From Prunus persica (taxonomy: Eukaryota; Streptophyta; Magnoliopsida; Rosales; Rosaceae), in contig NC_034012.1 of assembly GCF_000346465.2 (NCBI RefSeq), forward strand, positions 5,789,569 to 5,853,568: DNA of 64,000 nucleotides, read 5' to 3'. Made by a program: the position numbers and the translations under genes. Below, in pieces: positions 47,462 to 59,894 of the stretch; within the stretch, counting starts at the first letter, position 1, and each line of letters opens with the position of its first letter. The notes below the pieces were generated by a model. It saw only the letters and a program-made list of their open reading frames with translations, made no database searches and was not told where the DNA came from.

Positions 47462-48904
47462 ATGGGGACCACTTCAAAACAAACGTTCCTAACGGAAGAG
47501 GGGATACCGTTCGGAAGGCAGAGCGGAGCTAGCCCAGCGCTACCTCCAAGCACTCCCTTCGGAAACGTTCCCGCTACCCAAACAACCGCCGAAGCCGAGC
47601 TGGCAGCCCAAATCGCAACCTTACGGAAGGACATGGCGAGGCTTCAGGAACACAACAACTTTCTTTTGTCCAAGGTGGATGAAACCCAGCAGCTGCTCCA
47701 CCAGCAGCACCCGCAGAACATTCAGATAACTCACTCTTCCGAAAGCCTGCAAACCCCTCACGGGAGGAAGAAACGCGATAAGGCAGCGACGGTAACGCCC
47801 GCTCCTTCCAAACAATTGGTGGTCCTGCCGCCCAGGGACCAGCCACATGTCCCGAAGAAGGTCTACACCGATTGTCGACATCGGATTAATGATCGAGAGG
47901 CAGAGAGACAGAGGTCTCCGATCAGGATGAGCGCCCGATTAAAGGATTCACGGATGAGGGTCCTGGGAGACAAGTACATCCCGTCCGGGACGCAAACGTC
48001 CACCTAACGTTCGGTAACACATTCGCGGAACTCGGAGGTTAACCCACTCAACCTACAAAGACAATCGGAAGACTACGGTTCCGAAGAAGTCCCTAGCCGA
48101 GACCCCATGATCCGACTCCTCTTTCAGAAGGTCCAGAAAATGGAAAACGACAATGCACGCTCCCAAGAACCGGAATGGGGAAAGCTTCGGCCCGGACCGT
48201 TCACAAGGCGCATCCGGGATTCTCGGTAAGACAGGGAAGTGCAGCAACTGCGTATACCGTTCTACACAGGAACGGAGGACCCTTTGACACACCTCCATTC
48301 ATTCCAGTCCGCTATTGGATGCAAAGGCCTGAGCGATGAGGGGCAGTGCCTGCTATTCCCGTCTTCCCTTACCGGGGCAGCCTTGAACTGGTTCTACCGT
48401 TTAGAGCCGGAAACGGTAGCATCCTTTGATGAGCTGAAGCAGATCTTCCTCAATCACTTCATGATCCAAACGGACCGTCTCTACTCCGCCGATGATCTGT
48501 ACACGATTCGGCAAAGGGAGGACGAACCGTTGAGAGAATACGCGGCGCGTTTCAGTCACGAGTACTCAAAGTGTCCGGAAACAGATGATAGGGCAGCCTA
48601 CGGCGCCTTCAAGAGTGGCCTTCGGTCCTCTCATTTCCGATACCTGGTGCACAGTAGCAACTGGCGCACGTACGACGAACTGATGAAGCAGGCAGCAATC
48701 CATGCCAAGGCCGAATACTTCAACTCGAAACCCACGGTTTCGGCACCGCAAGGAAATGCGGAACCAAGTGCCTATCTGGCAAGGGCAACGCCTTATGAGC
48801 GAGTCGACACCTACTCGGCAGGTCATAAGAGGAAAGATGATCGTGCCGATCGAAGGGAGCACCCAAAGAAAGGAAAAGGGAGGTACGGTCGCCACGACAA
48901 CTGA
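47462..48904 (+). pseudogene. Tat-element gag, with in-frame stops
   Basis: One frame runs from ATG 47462 through gag to pol, interrupted by TAA 48005-48007, TAA 48227-48229 and TGA 48902-48904. The N-terminal part is low-complexity with a short coiled coil (LAAQIATLRKDMARLQEHN). The retrotransposon gag domain is 48239-48700 (FYTGTEDPLTHLHSFQSAIG, LPSSLTGAALNWFY-like core). A basic tail with HRKDDRADRREHPKK follows. No frame changes are needed, so the three nonsense codons are the only visible damage. Confidence 0.88.
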
Positions 48905-48949
48905 GCCCCTCTGCCGAATCGGGATCATGGCAACGAGGTCTTCACCCTG

Positions 48950-51900
48950 TTGAATACTACTTACGAGGCCGTCCTGATGAACGAACAGGAAAAGATACCC
49001 AAGCCGAATCAACGAAGACCCAATCGGCAAGACAACCGGGATACCGGTAAATTCTGCCGATACCATCAGCACAACAGCCATAATACAGAAGACTGCATAA
49101 GCCTGAGGAAGATCGTCGAACGCTTGATCCGAGAGGGGAAGCTAGACCAGTATATCGCCCGGCAGCCAACGGCGCCGGTGCCGAACGCAAATCGGCAGAT
49201 AAACATGATAAGCACTATCAGCGGCGGCCCAACTATTGCAGGACTGAGCAATCGCTCGATGAAGCAGTACGTGCGTGCCGCACAGTTTCCCCAGGTGTTC
49301 GGCATAGAGGTGAATCGCCACCATGAAACACCGAAGGACCAGTGGGAACCGATCACGTTTTGCAAGGAAGAAGAACAGGGCATCCTCTATCCCCACGACG
49401 ACCCAATGATCGTCCGAGCAGAAATTGCCGATTACGATGTGGGGAGAGTACTTATCGACACAGGGAGCTCGGTAAACGTGATCTTTTCTGAAGCTTTCCG
49501 AGAAATGGGAATACAGGACAACCATGTTAACCGGCAGTTGACACCTTTGCTAAGTTTCTCTGGGGACATGGTCCAGCCGATCGGTAGCGTAACACTCGCA
49601 ATCACCTTCGGCACCGCGCCAAGGAGGGCGACGATATACGACCAATTCCTCATCGTCGACTGCCCGACGGCATATAACGTCATTGTTGGCCGAACGGCAC
49701 TGACCAGGGTAAAGGCGCATATTTCCCCACACATGCTATTGATGAAGTTCCCGACCCCCAACGGCGTAGGGTTTGTCAGGGGAAACCAGCTGAGTGCACG
49801 GACTTGCTACGCCACAGCAATCAAATCAACCTCTTACAAAATCCCAGAGGAGACCATGTCTGTGCAGGGGGTGCCGAACGGCACGGGACCAGTTGACGAC
49901 CCAAGAGATGAGTCGCCAACTCCTCATACACAACCCGCCGAAGAACTGGAGACGATAACCCTGAACGAAAAACAGCCCGATCGTCGGGTTAAAATCGGTA
50001 CCAGATTAACCCCTGCCCTCCGAGCGCAGTTTATAGACTTCTTACGGCACCATTCGGAAGTGTTCGCATGGTCCTACGAAGACATGCCCGGCATAGACCC
50101 TGAAATCATCAGCCATAAACTCAGCATTTCCCCAGCCTACAAACCTGTAAGGCAGAAGCGCCGTTCGTATGATGCCGAACGGTACGAAGCCATGCGGACG
50201 GAAGTTGACAAACTTCAAACCATCGGCTTCATCAGGGAAGTTACGTACCCGGTATGGCTGGCGAACTCAGTCATGGTTCGAAAGGGTACAGGCGGCTGGA
50301 GAATGTGCCAAGACTACACCGATCTGAACAAGGCCTGCCCGAAGGACAGCTTTCCGTTACCCCGAATAGACCAGCTCGTGGACGCCACGGCAGGACACGA
50401 GCTGCTCAGCTTCATGGACGCCTATTCAGGGTACAACCAGATTTTTATGCACCCCCCCGACAGCGAGCACACCGCCTTCATCACGGACAGAGGGTTGTAC
50501 TGCTACAACGTCATGCCGTTCGGTTTGAAGAACGCGGGGGCAACGTATCAGAGGCTTGTCAACAGAATCTTCGCCGAACACATCGGCAGCATCATGGAGG
50601 TTTACGTTGACGACATGTTAGTGAAAAGCAGAACAGCCGAAGAGCACCTGCACAATCTGTCTATCATGTTCGGTATCCTTAAGGGTTACCGAATGAGGTT
50701 AAACCCGATGAAATGCGCCTTCGGTGTATCTTCCGGGAAATTCCTCGGATTCATGATTAGTCACAGGGGTATCGAAGCGAACCCCGAAAAAATAAAGGCC
50801 ATCATCGACATGGAGAGGCCAAAGACAACGAAGGACATTCAAAGCCTTACCGGACGGGTGGCTGCCCTGACTCGCTTCATATCCAAGGCTACCGACAAAT
50901 GTGTACCGTTCTTTAAAGCCTTGAAAGGGGGCAAACGGAATATCATATGGACTGCCGAATGTGATAAAGCGTTTCAAGACTTAAAGGACTACATGGGCAG
51001 AGCACCCCTTCTGTCGAAACCACTACCTAGAGAGACTCTCTATCTATACCTTTCGGTGTCTAGCACTGCCGTCAGTTCGGTATTGATCCGGATACCGGAG
51101 AGGGCAGAGCTACCGATCTTCTATGTCAGTAAGGCACTCCAGAACGCCGAACTTCGATATCCCCCATTAGAGCAGCTTGCACTAGCCCTGGTGGTCTCGG
51201 CACGAAGACTTCGACCATACTTCCAAGCACACGGGATCAAAGTCCTGACTAACCAACTGCTTCGGCAAGTGCTCCAAAAACCTAAAACTTCTGGCCGGTT
51301 GATCAAATGGGCGATTGAACTCGGAGAATTCGATATACAATTCGTGCCTAGACCAGCCGAAAAGGGTCAGGCCATTGCCGATTTCATCTCCGAGCTCACC
51401 CCACCAACGGCACAGGAAATAAGCGGGCTAGACACCGAAACCGGTACACCGATGGAAGTAGACGCCGAACGGCTCGACGCCTCAAATCCCGTATGGACTC
51501 TGCACGTCGACGGCTCGGCAAACCAACAAGGATGCGGAGCCGGCTTGGTACTGACAACACCGGAGGGACTCAAGATCGAGTACGCCCTCCGGTTCAACTT
51601 CCGAACCTCCAACAATGAGGCAGAGTATGAGGCCCTCTTGGCCGGCCTTCGGTTAGCTAAGAGCATGAATGCAAAACAGATCAAAATACACAGCGACTCC
51701 CAGCTCATTGTGAACCAGGTAACGGCAGACTTCGCCGCCAGAGACGCTTCCATGAACGCCTACCTTTCATCTACCCACCAGCTGCTCCAGAGCTTCCGAG
51801 CCTACGAGATCAAGCAGATCCCCAGAGGCGAAAACAGTCATGCCGATGCATTGGCACGGCTAGCTTCGGCAATCGACGACAAAGTCGGAAGAAAGGTGCC

Positions 51901-53207
51901 GGTGGAAATTCTTGCCCAACCAAGCACGGTAGCCTCCGAAATATGTACCGTACGGTATGAGGATACATGGATGTCCCCCATCTACTCATACCTGACCAAC
52001 GGTACCATTCCAGAAGACAAGGCCCACGCCCGAAAGCTTAGGTACCGATCGGCAAGGTACACCGTCATCAACGACGTCCTTTACAAACGTGGCTACACGA
52101 CTCCGTATCTCAAGTGCCTTACGGCAGAACAGGGGAGCTACGTTCTCCGGGAAATCCACAATGGTGTCTGCGGCGACCACTCTGGGTCCCGGTCACTCGC
52201 ACACAATGGTGTCTGCGGCGACCACTCTGTCTGCGGCGACCATGCACCAGGACGCCAGTTCGCTTGTGAAGAAATGCAACAAATGTCAGCGTTTCGGCAA
52301 TATACAGCATATCCCCGCCGAACCCTTGACACCGATCGTGAGCCCTTGGCCTTTCGCACAGTGGGGACTCGACCTGATCGGTCCGATGCCACAAGGTAAA
52401 GGCCAGGTGAAATACGCTGTGGTTGCCGTTGACTACTTCACCAAATGGGTGGAAGCCGAACCTCTTGCAACCATAACGGCAGCAAGAGTAGAAGACTTCG
52501 TCTGGACTCACATCTGTTGCCGTTTCGGTATCCCGTACGCAATCATCACCGACAACGGCAGGCAGTTCGATTCGGAACTCTTTAGGCAATTTTGCACCCG
52601 CCTGAAAATCAACTTATTTTTCGCATCACCGGCCCATCCCCAGTCAAACGGTCAGGTGGAAGCGATAAACAAAATCATCAAGAAACTGCTAAAAAGGCAG
52701 CTGGACAAAGCCAAAGGAGCCTGGCCAGAAAAGCTTCCCGAAGCGCTCTGGGCCATTCGGACCTCTTACCGAATGTCCACAGGAGAGACCCCGTTCTCTA
52801 TGGCTTTCAGTTCGGAAGCCGTTGTGCCGGTAGAAATTGGCGAACCTTCCTACCGAACGGAAACCTTCGCACCAAAGCCAAATGAAGAAGCACTTTCTCT
52901 GAGCCTCGACCTCCTGGAAGAGCACCGAGCACATGCCAACCTTCGGAACGAAGCCTACAAGCAACGTGTCTCTCGGTATTACGACTCCAGAATCAGACGC
53001 CGTTCGTTCCGGGTCGGTGATTGGGTCATGAGGAAGGTGTCCCTAGCGACTAAGGATGCCACGGAAGGAACCCTCGGACCTACCTGGGAAGGACCTTACG
53101 AGATCATCGGTATCCTCCGATCGGGAACCTACCGCCTAAGAGACTCCAACGGCAAGACCCTCGGTCATCCTTGGAACGTGGAACACCTCAAATACTATTT
53201 CAAGTAA
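48950..53207 (+). pseudogene. Tat-element pol (protease, RT, dual RNase H, integrase) with frameshift
   Basis: 48950-52399 is open for 1,149 codons: CX2C-type region FCRYHQHNSHNTEDC, protease (VLIDTGSSVNVIFSEAF, about 49445), RT (PLPRIDQLVDATAG, YCYNVMPFGLKNAGATYQR, VYVDDMLVKS), first RNase H, then a second RNase H (LHVDGSANQQGCGAG, SNNEAEYEALLAGLRLA, IHSDSQLIVNQV). Integrase begins in this frame but is thrown out of it at about 52165-52250, where 'cacaatggtgtctgcggcga' is duplicated. The remainder, 52250-53207, continues in another frame (LVKKCNKCQRFG, GLDLIGPMPQGKG, ITDNGRQFDS, HPQSNGQVEA) to TAA 53205-53207. The local duplication replaces part of the integrase zinc-binding region. Confidence 0.93.
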
Positions 53208-53642
53208 CCTAGCCTACGGCAGGACAAAGTTGTAACCTACCCACGGTAGGACGAAATTGTAATCGCCTTTCGGCAGAGATAAATAGAAAGCCTTCGGCAC
53301 TATTACTTCAGAAACTCTTGTTACAATCTCTACTAGCCTACGGCTGCCAGTATAGGCGAGATAACGTTCTGCGGCATCTTTATTAGCTTACGGCAATAAG
53401 TGTTTTCAAAATTGTTATCCTACAGGTTTCATCGGAACTTGACAATTTCGAAAAACTTCTATAACGTTATAAATCCTATACGGCAATAAAAACAATCGGC
53501 AATTAAACAAAATCAAATTGGACAAAAAGAAGTATAGAGAGATCCAGAAGGCAATTTTGAAATTAAGGATGCCCTCGGCATCAATGTGTTCTGAATACAT
53601 AAACTAAACTACAATTAATACAAGTACAAAATAAGGATGCCC
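53208..53642. other. Spacer between Tat pol and the antisense ORF
   Basis: 435 bp without coding capacity on either strand. It carries repeated 'cctacggca' and 'cttcggca' motifs (for example 53211, 53291, 53338, 53389). Both transcription units converge here, so their 3' ends probably lie in it. Confidence 0.6.
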
Positions 53643-56046
53643 TCAGGCTTCGTCAGCGGCAGCAGCTTCGGCGGACCCGGAGCCTTCGGCGGCGTCCTCC
53701 CCCTCGTAGTCTTCAATCATCTCCTCAGTAATCCCTTCGGGAAGAGGAGGAGGGTCGGCAATAAAGTTCAGGTTCAGTTTCTGCCCGGGGTTGTACCGCT
53801 TGAATCGGTACAACAGGTCCGCCATCTCCGAGCCCACTTCCTTATCCAGAAGGATAGAGAACTCGGTCGACGCACGGTACCCCCGAATAGCGGACTGAAC
53901 CGCAGCCTCGATCTCCTCGGCCTTGGTCCTTTCCGATTCCTCTAGTGCCGCTTGCGCCGCTGCTTTCGCCCGCTCGGACTCCTCCAAGGCAGCCTGCGTC
54001 GCGTCTTTGGCGGCCTCGGCATCCTTTGTCGCCTCCAGCGCGGCCTCCAGGAGCCCCCTCATCTCCTCCACCTGCCGTTCGGCAGAGTCTTTCTCCTTCA
54101 CCAGGTGGGCATGTTCCTGGAGTGCTTTGCCGGCTTCGGCAACCTTGGACCTGCCCTCCTCGTACGCCTTCTTGGCGCGCTCGGCAGCAGTGATGGCCTG
54201 CTTGACGCAAAGCCACATATCCATGGACGCCTGCACACAACAGAAGAGTCAGAAACAAACACCATTAAACAAACGTAAAGGAACGACGAAGGAAGAGAGG
54301 TCTTACCGCGCCCTGAAGACGGAAGGCGCGTCCAGCCTCCTCCCGAAGAAACTTCTTCGGCAGTTCGTCGATCTCCGGCAGCTCCATCTGAGAGCCGAGG
54401 ATCATGTGGTTGACAAACTGGACTGTCTTCGCAGGGCAGGCGATGGAGATAGCCTCGGTAGGACCGTCCTCGTCCTCCACCGCAAGGACGACCCTGGGCA
54501 CCTCCGGTTGGCGAGAGCGCTTGGAGACCGGCTCGGCTTCCAAATCGACCGTCTCTGGTCGCTTGCCGGCAGCCTTGGAGGTGGCAGCCTCGGCGTCCCT
54601 GTGCCTCGGCGCAGCGGCCTCACTGGCAGTCAGCCTCGGAACGGCTTCGGCATTAAGCTGCCGAAGGCGGTCCGCCAGGGTCTGATCCTCCGGATCCGGC
54701 ACGGATTGCCGAACGGTAGCCGCCTCGGGCTGCTTTCTTTTCTTTTTGCCTTCCAGGCCCATCATTAGGCGCCTCCTGGAGGACTCGTTCATTTTCCTAG
54801 CCTCGGCAGCTTTCCTGGCGTCCGTCACTGGTCAAAAGGGGCACCTGGTCAGTTCGGCAAGCAAATACAAAAAAAAAAAAAAAAAGAGGGGAGATAAGTA
54901 AACGTACTCTCGGCAGGGTGGACGAGGCCGGCTCTGATGAGGTTGTCGGTAAAGAGGAAGCGCGGATATACTCGCTCGGCAGCGGGTACTCGCAACGTCA
55001 CTCTGTCGAGCTGCCGGATCTCGCTCGGCTTGGGGCTCGGCTGCTTGAGTTTGCCTGTCAGACGGAGAAAGATTAATAGAATACCGCAAGAAAAAGTAGC
55101 CAACTTACCGATCGGTAGTTGAAAGACCTACCGGCAATCTGGAAAGTGGTGGGGACTCGGAGGCTAGGGGTGATCCCGATGGCGATTCCCAATCGCCAGA
55201 GAGCAACACCCGCCGATTCCTCCATGACTTCTGGGAAGTCGGCACCGAGCTGACGAAGTGCCCTCGCTCGGCAGCCTTGAGGCAGTTCGCCTGGACCCAG
55301 CCGCCGTGATCGGCGCTCTTAGACTTGGTGACGCTATACAGATACGAGAACTGCTCATAGGAAGGCTCCCCCTCCTTGGCCATCCCGAATGCCGCGATCA
55401 CCCCCATCAGGGCCACCCAGAAGTTGGGGTTGTATTGGCCCGGAGCGTACCCGATCTGTGCCAATATCCGCTGCACGGCAGGTTGCAGCGGCAGCCGAAC
55501 CCCTTGCACGAGGACGTCGGTGAAGAAAGTCACCTCGCCGTTCGCCGGGTCACTGAGGGACTCAACCGGGCTCGGAATCCTCATCCTTACCGAATCAGGG
55601 ATGAGGTATTCAGCCCTGATCTTCTCCAGCTCCCGTTCGGTGATCTTGTTGGGCTCCAAGTAATCGACCCCGAACAGGGCCCTCTGAGGCACACCCACCG
55701 GCACCCTAGGCGGCCCACGGTGGACGATAGTTACCTTCGGCCTGGAAGGACCGGCAGTGTCCTCGCTTCGACCGGAGGTGGAAGCCTCTGGCTGACGCTC
55801 GGACGGCACGACACGGGTACCGTCCCTGTACACCGCAACCAAGGGTAGCGGGTGCCCCGTCATGAGCCCCTTACCGATCCCATGGGTGGAAACGGAGTCC
55901 GCCTCCTCACCGAATAGCTCGGCATCGGAGTCTTCCCCGCCCTCGGCGTCGAGGCTCACAGCCTCGCTGGACGTATCCCAACCAGAGGATAACTCCCCGT
56001 CGAAGGCGTTGGGCTTGTTGCCGGACAGTGACTCGCTATCGGACAT
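53643..56046 (-). CDS. Spliced antisense ORF of the Tat element (gypsy-type transposon domain)
   Basis: Protein-coding gene on the strand opposite to pol. Proposed exons (minus strand): 56046-55132, 55054-54908, 54827-54307 and 54230-53643, with GT donors and AG acceptors. Exon 1 (MSDSESLSGNKPN) has an acidic start and a domain like the Pfam 'putative gypsy type transposon' family (LPLQPAVQRILAQIGYAPGQ, NPNFWVALMGVIAAFG). Exon 2 carries PAERVYPRFLF-like sequence. Exon 3 is basic and Glu-rich with an apparent nuclear-localisation signal (GLEGKKKRKQ). Exon 4 is a long Ala/Glu/Lys coiled coil ending in an acidic tail. The frame of exon 1 seems to shift near 55160-55190 if exon 2 is to join in frame, so this copy may be damaged. 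Extra antisense ORFs of unknown role are known in Tat elements. Confidence 0.65.
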
Positions 56047-56680
56047 CTACAAAACAAAGAAAAAGGGAAAAACTAAGGTTCGTGTCTCACTATCCTACAG
56101 ATACCTACTTTTCTACCTATGGCCACTAGACTACCGAAGGAAGATCTACTTAACGATCGGCTAGCCTATGCCATATCCAGAAGTATAATAAAAATTCAGG
56201 GGTACCGAACGGTATCTTACCTTGAGTGCTGTGAAAGTCGCTTGTTGCCGTTCGCACACTTCGAAAATCGCTTACTCAAGAGCTCTCGCGCAAACTCTCA
56301 ATCGCAAAGTAAATTTTTTCATCCGGAGCAACCTCTATTTATAGAGGGAGAATTGTAACGGTGCGCCTCGGAAGACGAAACGGCTCATTAATGCGCCGAC
56401 AGACGTCCTTTCGCTGGCCACGTGTCACCCGACGGATGGCGCCTCTAACTGCGCGCCAGGCACGGAAGACGAAGCGTCTCTCTGCCCACTCGCCTCCCAA
56501 CATTGGCGACCCCTCAGGTCCCCTTGCCGATTCTCTCCAGAACAGTACTTTCCGAAAGGAATGACACAAGCGCTTTTCCTCCCCCAATCGAGCATACCGA
56601 ACGGCAGGAGAATCTCCAAGCTACCAAGGAGAGTTAAATTCCCTTCCGAAGGACCTTCGAAAGAGAACTTGGGGGACTAC

Positions 56681-57150
56681 TGTTTATACCGAAGTAAACG
56701 GCCTATTACCACCGAACACGTGGACAGGGTCTATCCTGATCATGGAGCCCCTTCGGCATGCTCCCTACAGAAGCCATCTATCTTGGCCCTTTTACCATCA
56801 GACACGTGTCATGCTCACAATCCATGCCCGGAATCCCACATCAGAAATATGAGCACAATGCACACCTCCCAAGGCCTATATAAGGAGACCCATATCCCCA
56901 AAATAGGGGGATCAGAACAAACGGTACGCTATCGTGTGATCTGTCAGTTAACTTTGCTAAACCCGTACTTACTAAAGCATCGGAGAGCCTTCGGCCGGTA
57001 CCACACCGGTACCCCAAGGATTTACCGAAAATATCCTTTTGCAGGTATTTATCCTCCAGAGTGGACCACTTACCGAGGACAGTGACCTACCGAAGGGACA
57101 TTTTGACTAAGTTGACGAATTACGTATCAAACCACTTTTTCGCATCAACA
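56681..57150 (+). repeat. 3' LTR of the Tat element
   Basis: 470 bp, near-identical to 46937-47406, followed directly by the target duplication AGTCC. Confidence 0.95.
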
Positions 57151-57155
57151 AGTCC

Positions 57156-57814
57156 CATAACATATCCATTCACTATCATTAACTATAATTTATTAATTTA
57201 GTAGCTTACAATTTCTTTCTTAAATAAGTTTGAGACTACAAAAAGAAGAAGAAGAAAAAAAAAACAGTCATCTCATATGTTAAAAACAAGAGATTTTCTC
57301 AGCTAACTCACACAAATGCTATTAAAATCTTTGACCAACACATTGTACCTTTCCATTAATTATTCATTTCTGCGTTAGCTGCAAATTAAAAATAAATAAA
57401 AAAATTGGATGAGAGTTCAATGTTTGGTAAACTTGCAGCCCCTGTATACTGTGAAAGACTTATCATGTTTGGCATATGTTTTTACCCGAATTATGTATAT
57501 AGTGTTGTTGAAGCTTGACCTTTCTAATCTATTTTATATATTTTTTTATGAGTCATTACTTTTCTTAGGTAAAAGACAATTTTAAAAAGTGATGTTAAGT
57601 TAATTAACCCTAATAAAATTTTTATAAAAAAAAAAAAAAAAACCATCGCAACAAAATGAAAACAAGAAACCCTAACCTGGATGTTAATATCTGAAAAATA
57701 ATTTTGAAAACAATAATGTATAGGGCGACTGGCTGTCATTGCATCATCTTCCTCGACTGAGCTATTTTCGAGATCAAAGTCGACTTGAATGAAAAAAAAC
57801 AAAAAACAAAAGAC
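57156..57814. other. AT-rich spacer, nothing recognised
   Basis: Poly-A/T tracts (for example 57627-57642) and no supported gene or RNA. Confidence 0.5.
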
Positions 57815-58640
57815 TCTTCACCATTCCAATAATATCATCACCAATCACATCCCAATACTGTTGAAAGAACCTCCCGGTGAAGCCATCAGGTCCTGGAGAC
57901 TTTGTCGTATTCAAGGATTTTACAACTTGCAAAATCTTCTAAGAAGATACTTGACACGTTAAGCCAGTGTTTTGCTGCATAGTAATCCGTTGTCATATAC
58001 ACTCAATAATAGTCTTAATATGCGTAGGAGAGCATGATGTAAAAATATCTTGAAAACATGAATTTGCAATGGTTATAATGTCTCGATCTCTAAGACACCA
58101 TCGTCATGAAGCATCTTCTAACCCCATCATCTGATTTGCTCATTGTTGAACTATCATCTTAGCATAAAAAAATATTAAAAAAATTGATGTTCTTCTCCCC
58201 TTCATTAAGCCATTGGACCCTTGATTTAAGTTTTCAGTACACAGCTTCCTCCCTCAATGCTTCTTTAAGAATGCTTTCCATTTGCAGAACTTCATCACGG
58301 TCAAATTCTGGAACCATATAGCTTTTAGTTGTTGCCGCAATAGTTCAATAGTAGCCTTAGAATTCCTCTACTCCCTTCACCACAAACCCAATAGACCCTT
58401 TTTCACCCAACATAATTTTCTGAAATATGTAATCCTCATCTTTCTTCCACTACTTAACGACATCCATCAGCGTCCCCCCAATTCGGGTCAAAGATAAACC
58501 TCTTGCATAATTTCCGAGCTGGGCCTTGAGTGTTCAACAAAAGCATGATGTGGTCGGATCCTTCCACCATCACATGATGAAGCGACGCTGCCAAATACAA
58601 AGCCACTCATTCATCATTACCCATCCTCATATCCAATCGT
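57815..58640 (-). pseudogene. LINE (non-LTR retrotransposon) remnant
   Basis: On the minus strand, endonuclease-end and RT-start segments are readable in order but with stops and frame changes. NDEWLCIWQRRF and VEGSDHIMLLLN (about 58600-58540) match the C-terminal end of a LINE endonuclease; DGVLRDRDIITIA and CFQDIFTS (about 58100-58030) follow; then SPGPDGFTGRFFQQYWDVIG (about 57895-57840) is the RT finger motif. The YXDD core and 3' tail are absent, so the element is truncated. Confidence 0.7.
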
Positions 58641-59749
58641 TCCATTATTCCTCCATCATGTCGTCGATTCCCCTATGTAAATGGATAACCCACATATCCC
58701 AAATCCAACATGTGACTATTGGCTGCATACATACAGAAGTCATGCAAACTTTGCTCAGTTTGAGGCTATATGTAAGGTTTCTCCATTACATCCATAATGT
58801 CATCAAAGTCCCCTGTAATCAAGCAAGTTTCATGACACCTTTCCACCATCTCATATGATGTTTGTCATTGAGTTCTTCTCAAATGTTCTTCAATACTTAT
58901 GTAAACATAAAAATAAAATAAAAATAAAAATAAAAATGCTACGTAGCTCCGTTCTCAGTATCCTGAATGACAACTTTGAACAAAAATATGCATATTTTAG
59001 TAAAAGACAATTTAAACAATTAATGTGAACCCTAATAAATGAAAAGTTAAAAATAAAACCCTTTCGGCAAAAAGAAAACAAAAAACCCTAATCACACCAC
59101 CACAGTCCACGTATCACACAAGCACCTACCTAGACCTTCCTTCCTGCTACATCATCGTACCACCATCTATTTCAACGCCATCATTAAGATATTATCGCCA
59201 AAAATGAATGTTTTAATTCTAGTTCATGAATATATAAGCAATTAATCATTTTTATTGGTTCAAAATAAATTAAGGAAATTAAAGAGAAAAAATTGAAGAT
59301 ACAGGCGACTCATCATGATGATAATGAACAGTTGTACCAGACAATCAAAGCTAAACCATGATTGTTTCTTCTCTCTCTTCCTTTTACTGTAATATCAGTT
59401 TGTGTTGTAGTTGAAGGAGAATTAAAATTTTCATTCAAACTCAAAATTAAAGTATCACATGTGCTCGGCGGTATGTTAAGACTCATATGTGATATAAGGG
59501 ATCAGAGTAGAGGATGGAGGGAGGGAGAGGGCTTGTGAACAAGTCCTCAAAGACGAGTTCAACAATAATGCTTGCAACAATAGTAAATTCAGATGCTGCA
59601 ATATTGCAGCAGCTTTATAAGATGTATTTTTTATTTTTAACTAATATCTTGGGCTTGGTTTTCTTCTCACTTTTCTTTTTTCTGGTTTCAATTCAAATAC
59701 ATAAACAAAACAAACATATCATTACTACCGTATTAATATATTACAATAG
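58641..59749. other. AT-rich spacer before the hAT element
   Basis: The first 230 bp may continue the LINE remnant. The rest holds AAAAT repeats (58910-58936) and no supported gene. Confidence 0.5.
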
Positions 59750-59894
59750 GATATATGCAGTGGCGGATTCAGGATTATGTAGCCAAGGGGGCTTAGTGTA
59801 AAAGTTCTGAAATTTTTCTACAAAGAAAATAATGCTAAAAAGATAGAAAGACAGTACTTCCATTCATAATTCATAACAAAACCAATAATAAAAG

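Larger units (their letters stand above)
46937..57150 (+). mobile_element. Ty3/gypsy element, Tat lineage, 10.2 kb
   Basis: Two 470-bp LTRs (46937-47406, 56681-57150) start TGTTTATACCGAAG and end TTTCGCATCAACA, with identical 5-bp duplications AGTCC (46932-46936, 57151-57155). The primer site TGGCGCCGTCTGTGGGAA (47410-47427) lies just inside the left LTR, and a purine tract 'aacttggggga' (about 56667-56677) lies just before the right LTR. By eye the LTRs differ at about 5 positions (about 1%). Order: gag, protease, RT, RNase H, a second RNase H, integrase, then a spliced antisense ORF. The second RNase H domain and antisense ORF are known features of the Tat lineage. Stops in gag and a frameshift in integrase make this copy non-autonomous now. 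Confidence 0.95.

Noticed and set aside
49066..50977. Several 80-130 codon open frames on the minus strand of the Tat pol region
   Set aside because: They are shadows of the long pol frame in a GC-richer sequence and show no independent motifs.
53637..54768. Long + strand open frames (102 and 281 codons)
   Set aside because: They mirror the antisense gene exons; the minus-strand reading has domain content and splice sites, the + strand reading does not.
58282..58858. Two + strand open frames of 71 and 110 codons
   Set aside because: They are opposite-strand shadows of the LINE remnant, whose conserved motifs read on the minus strand.
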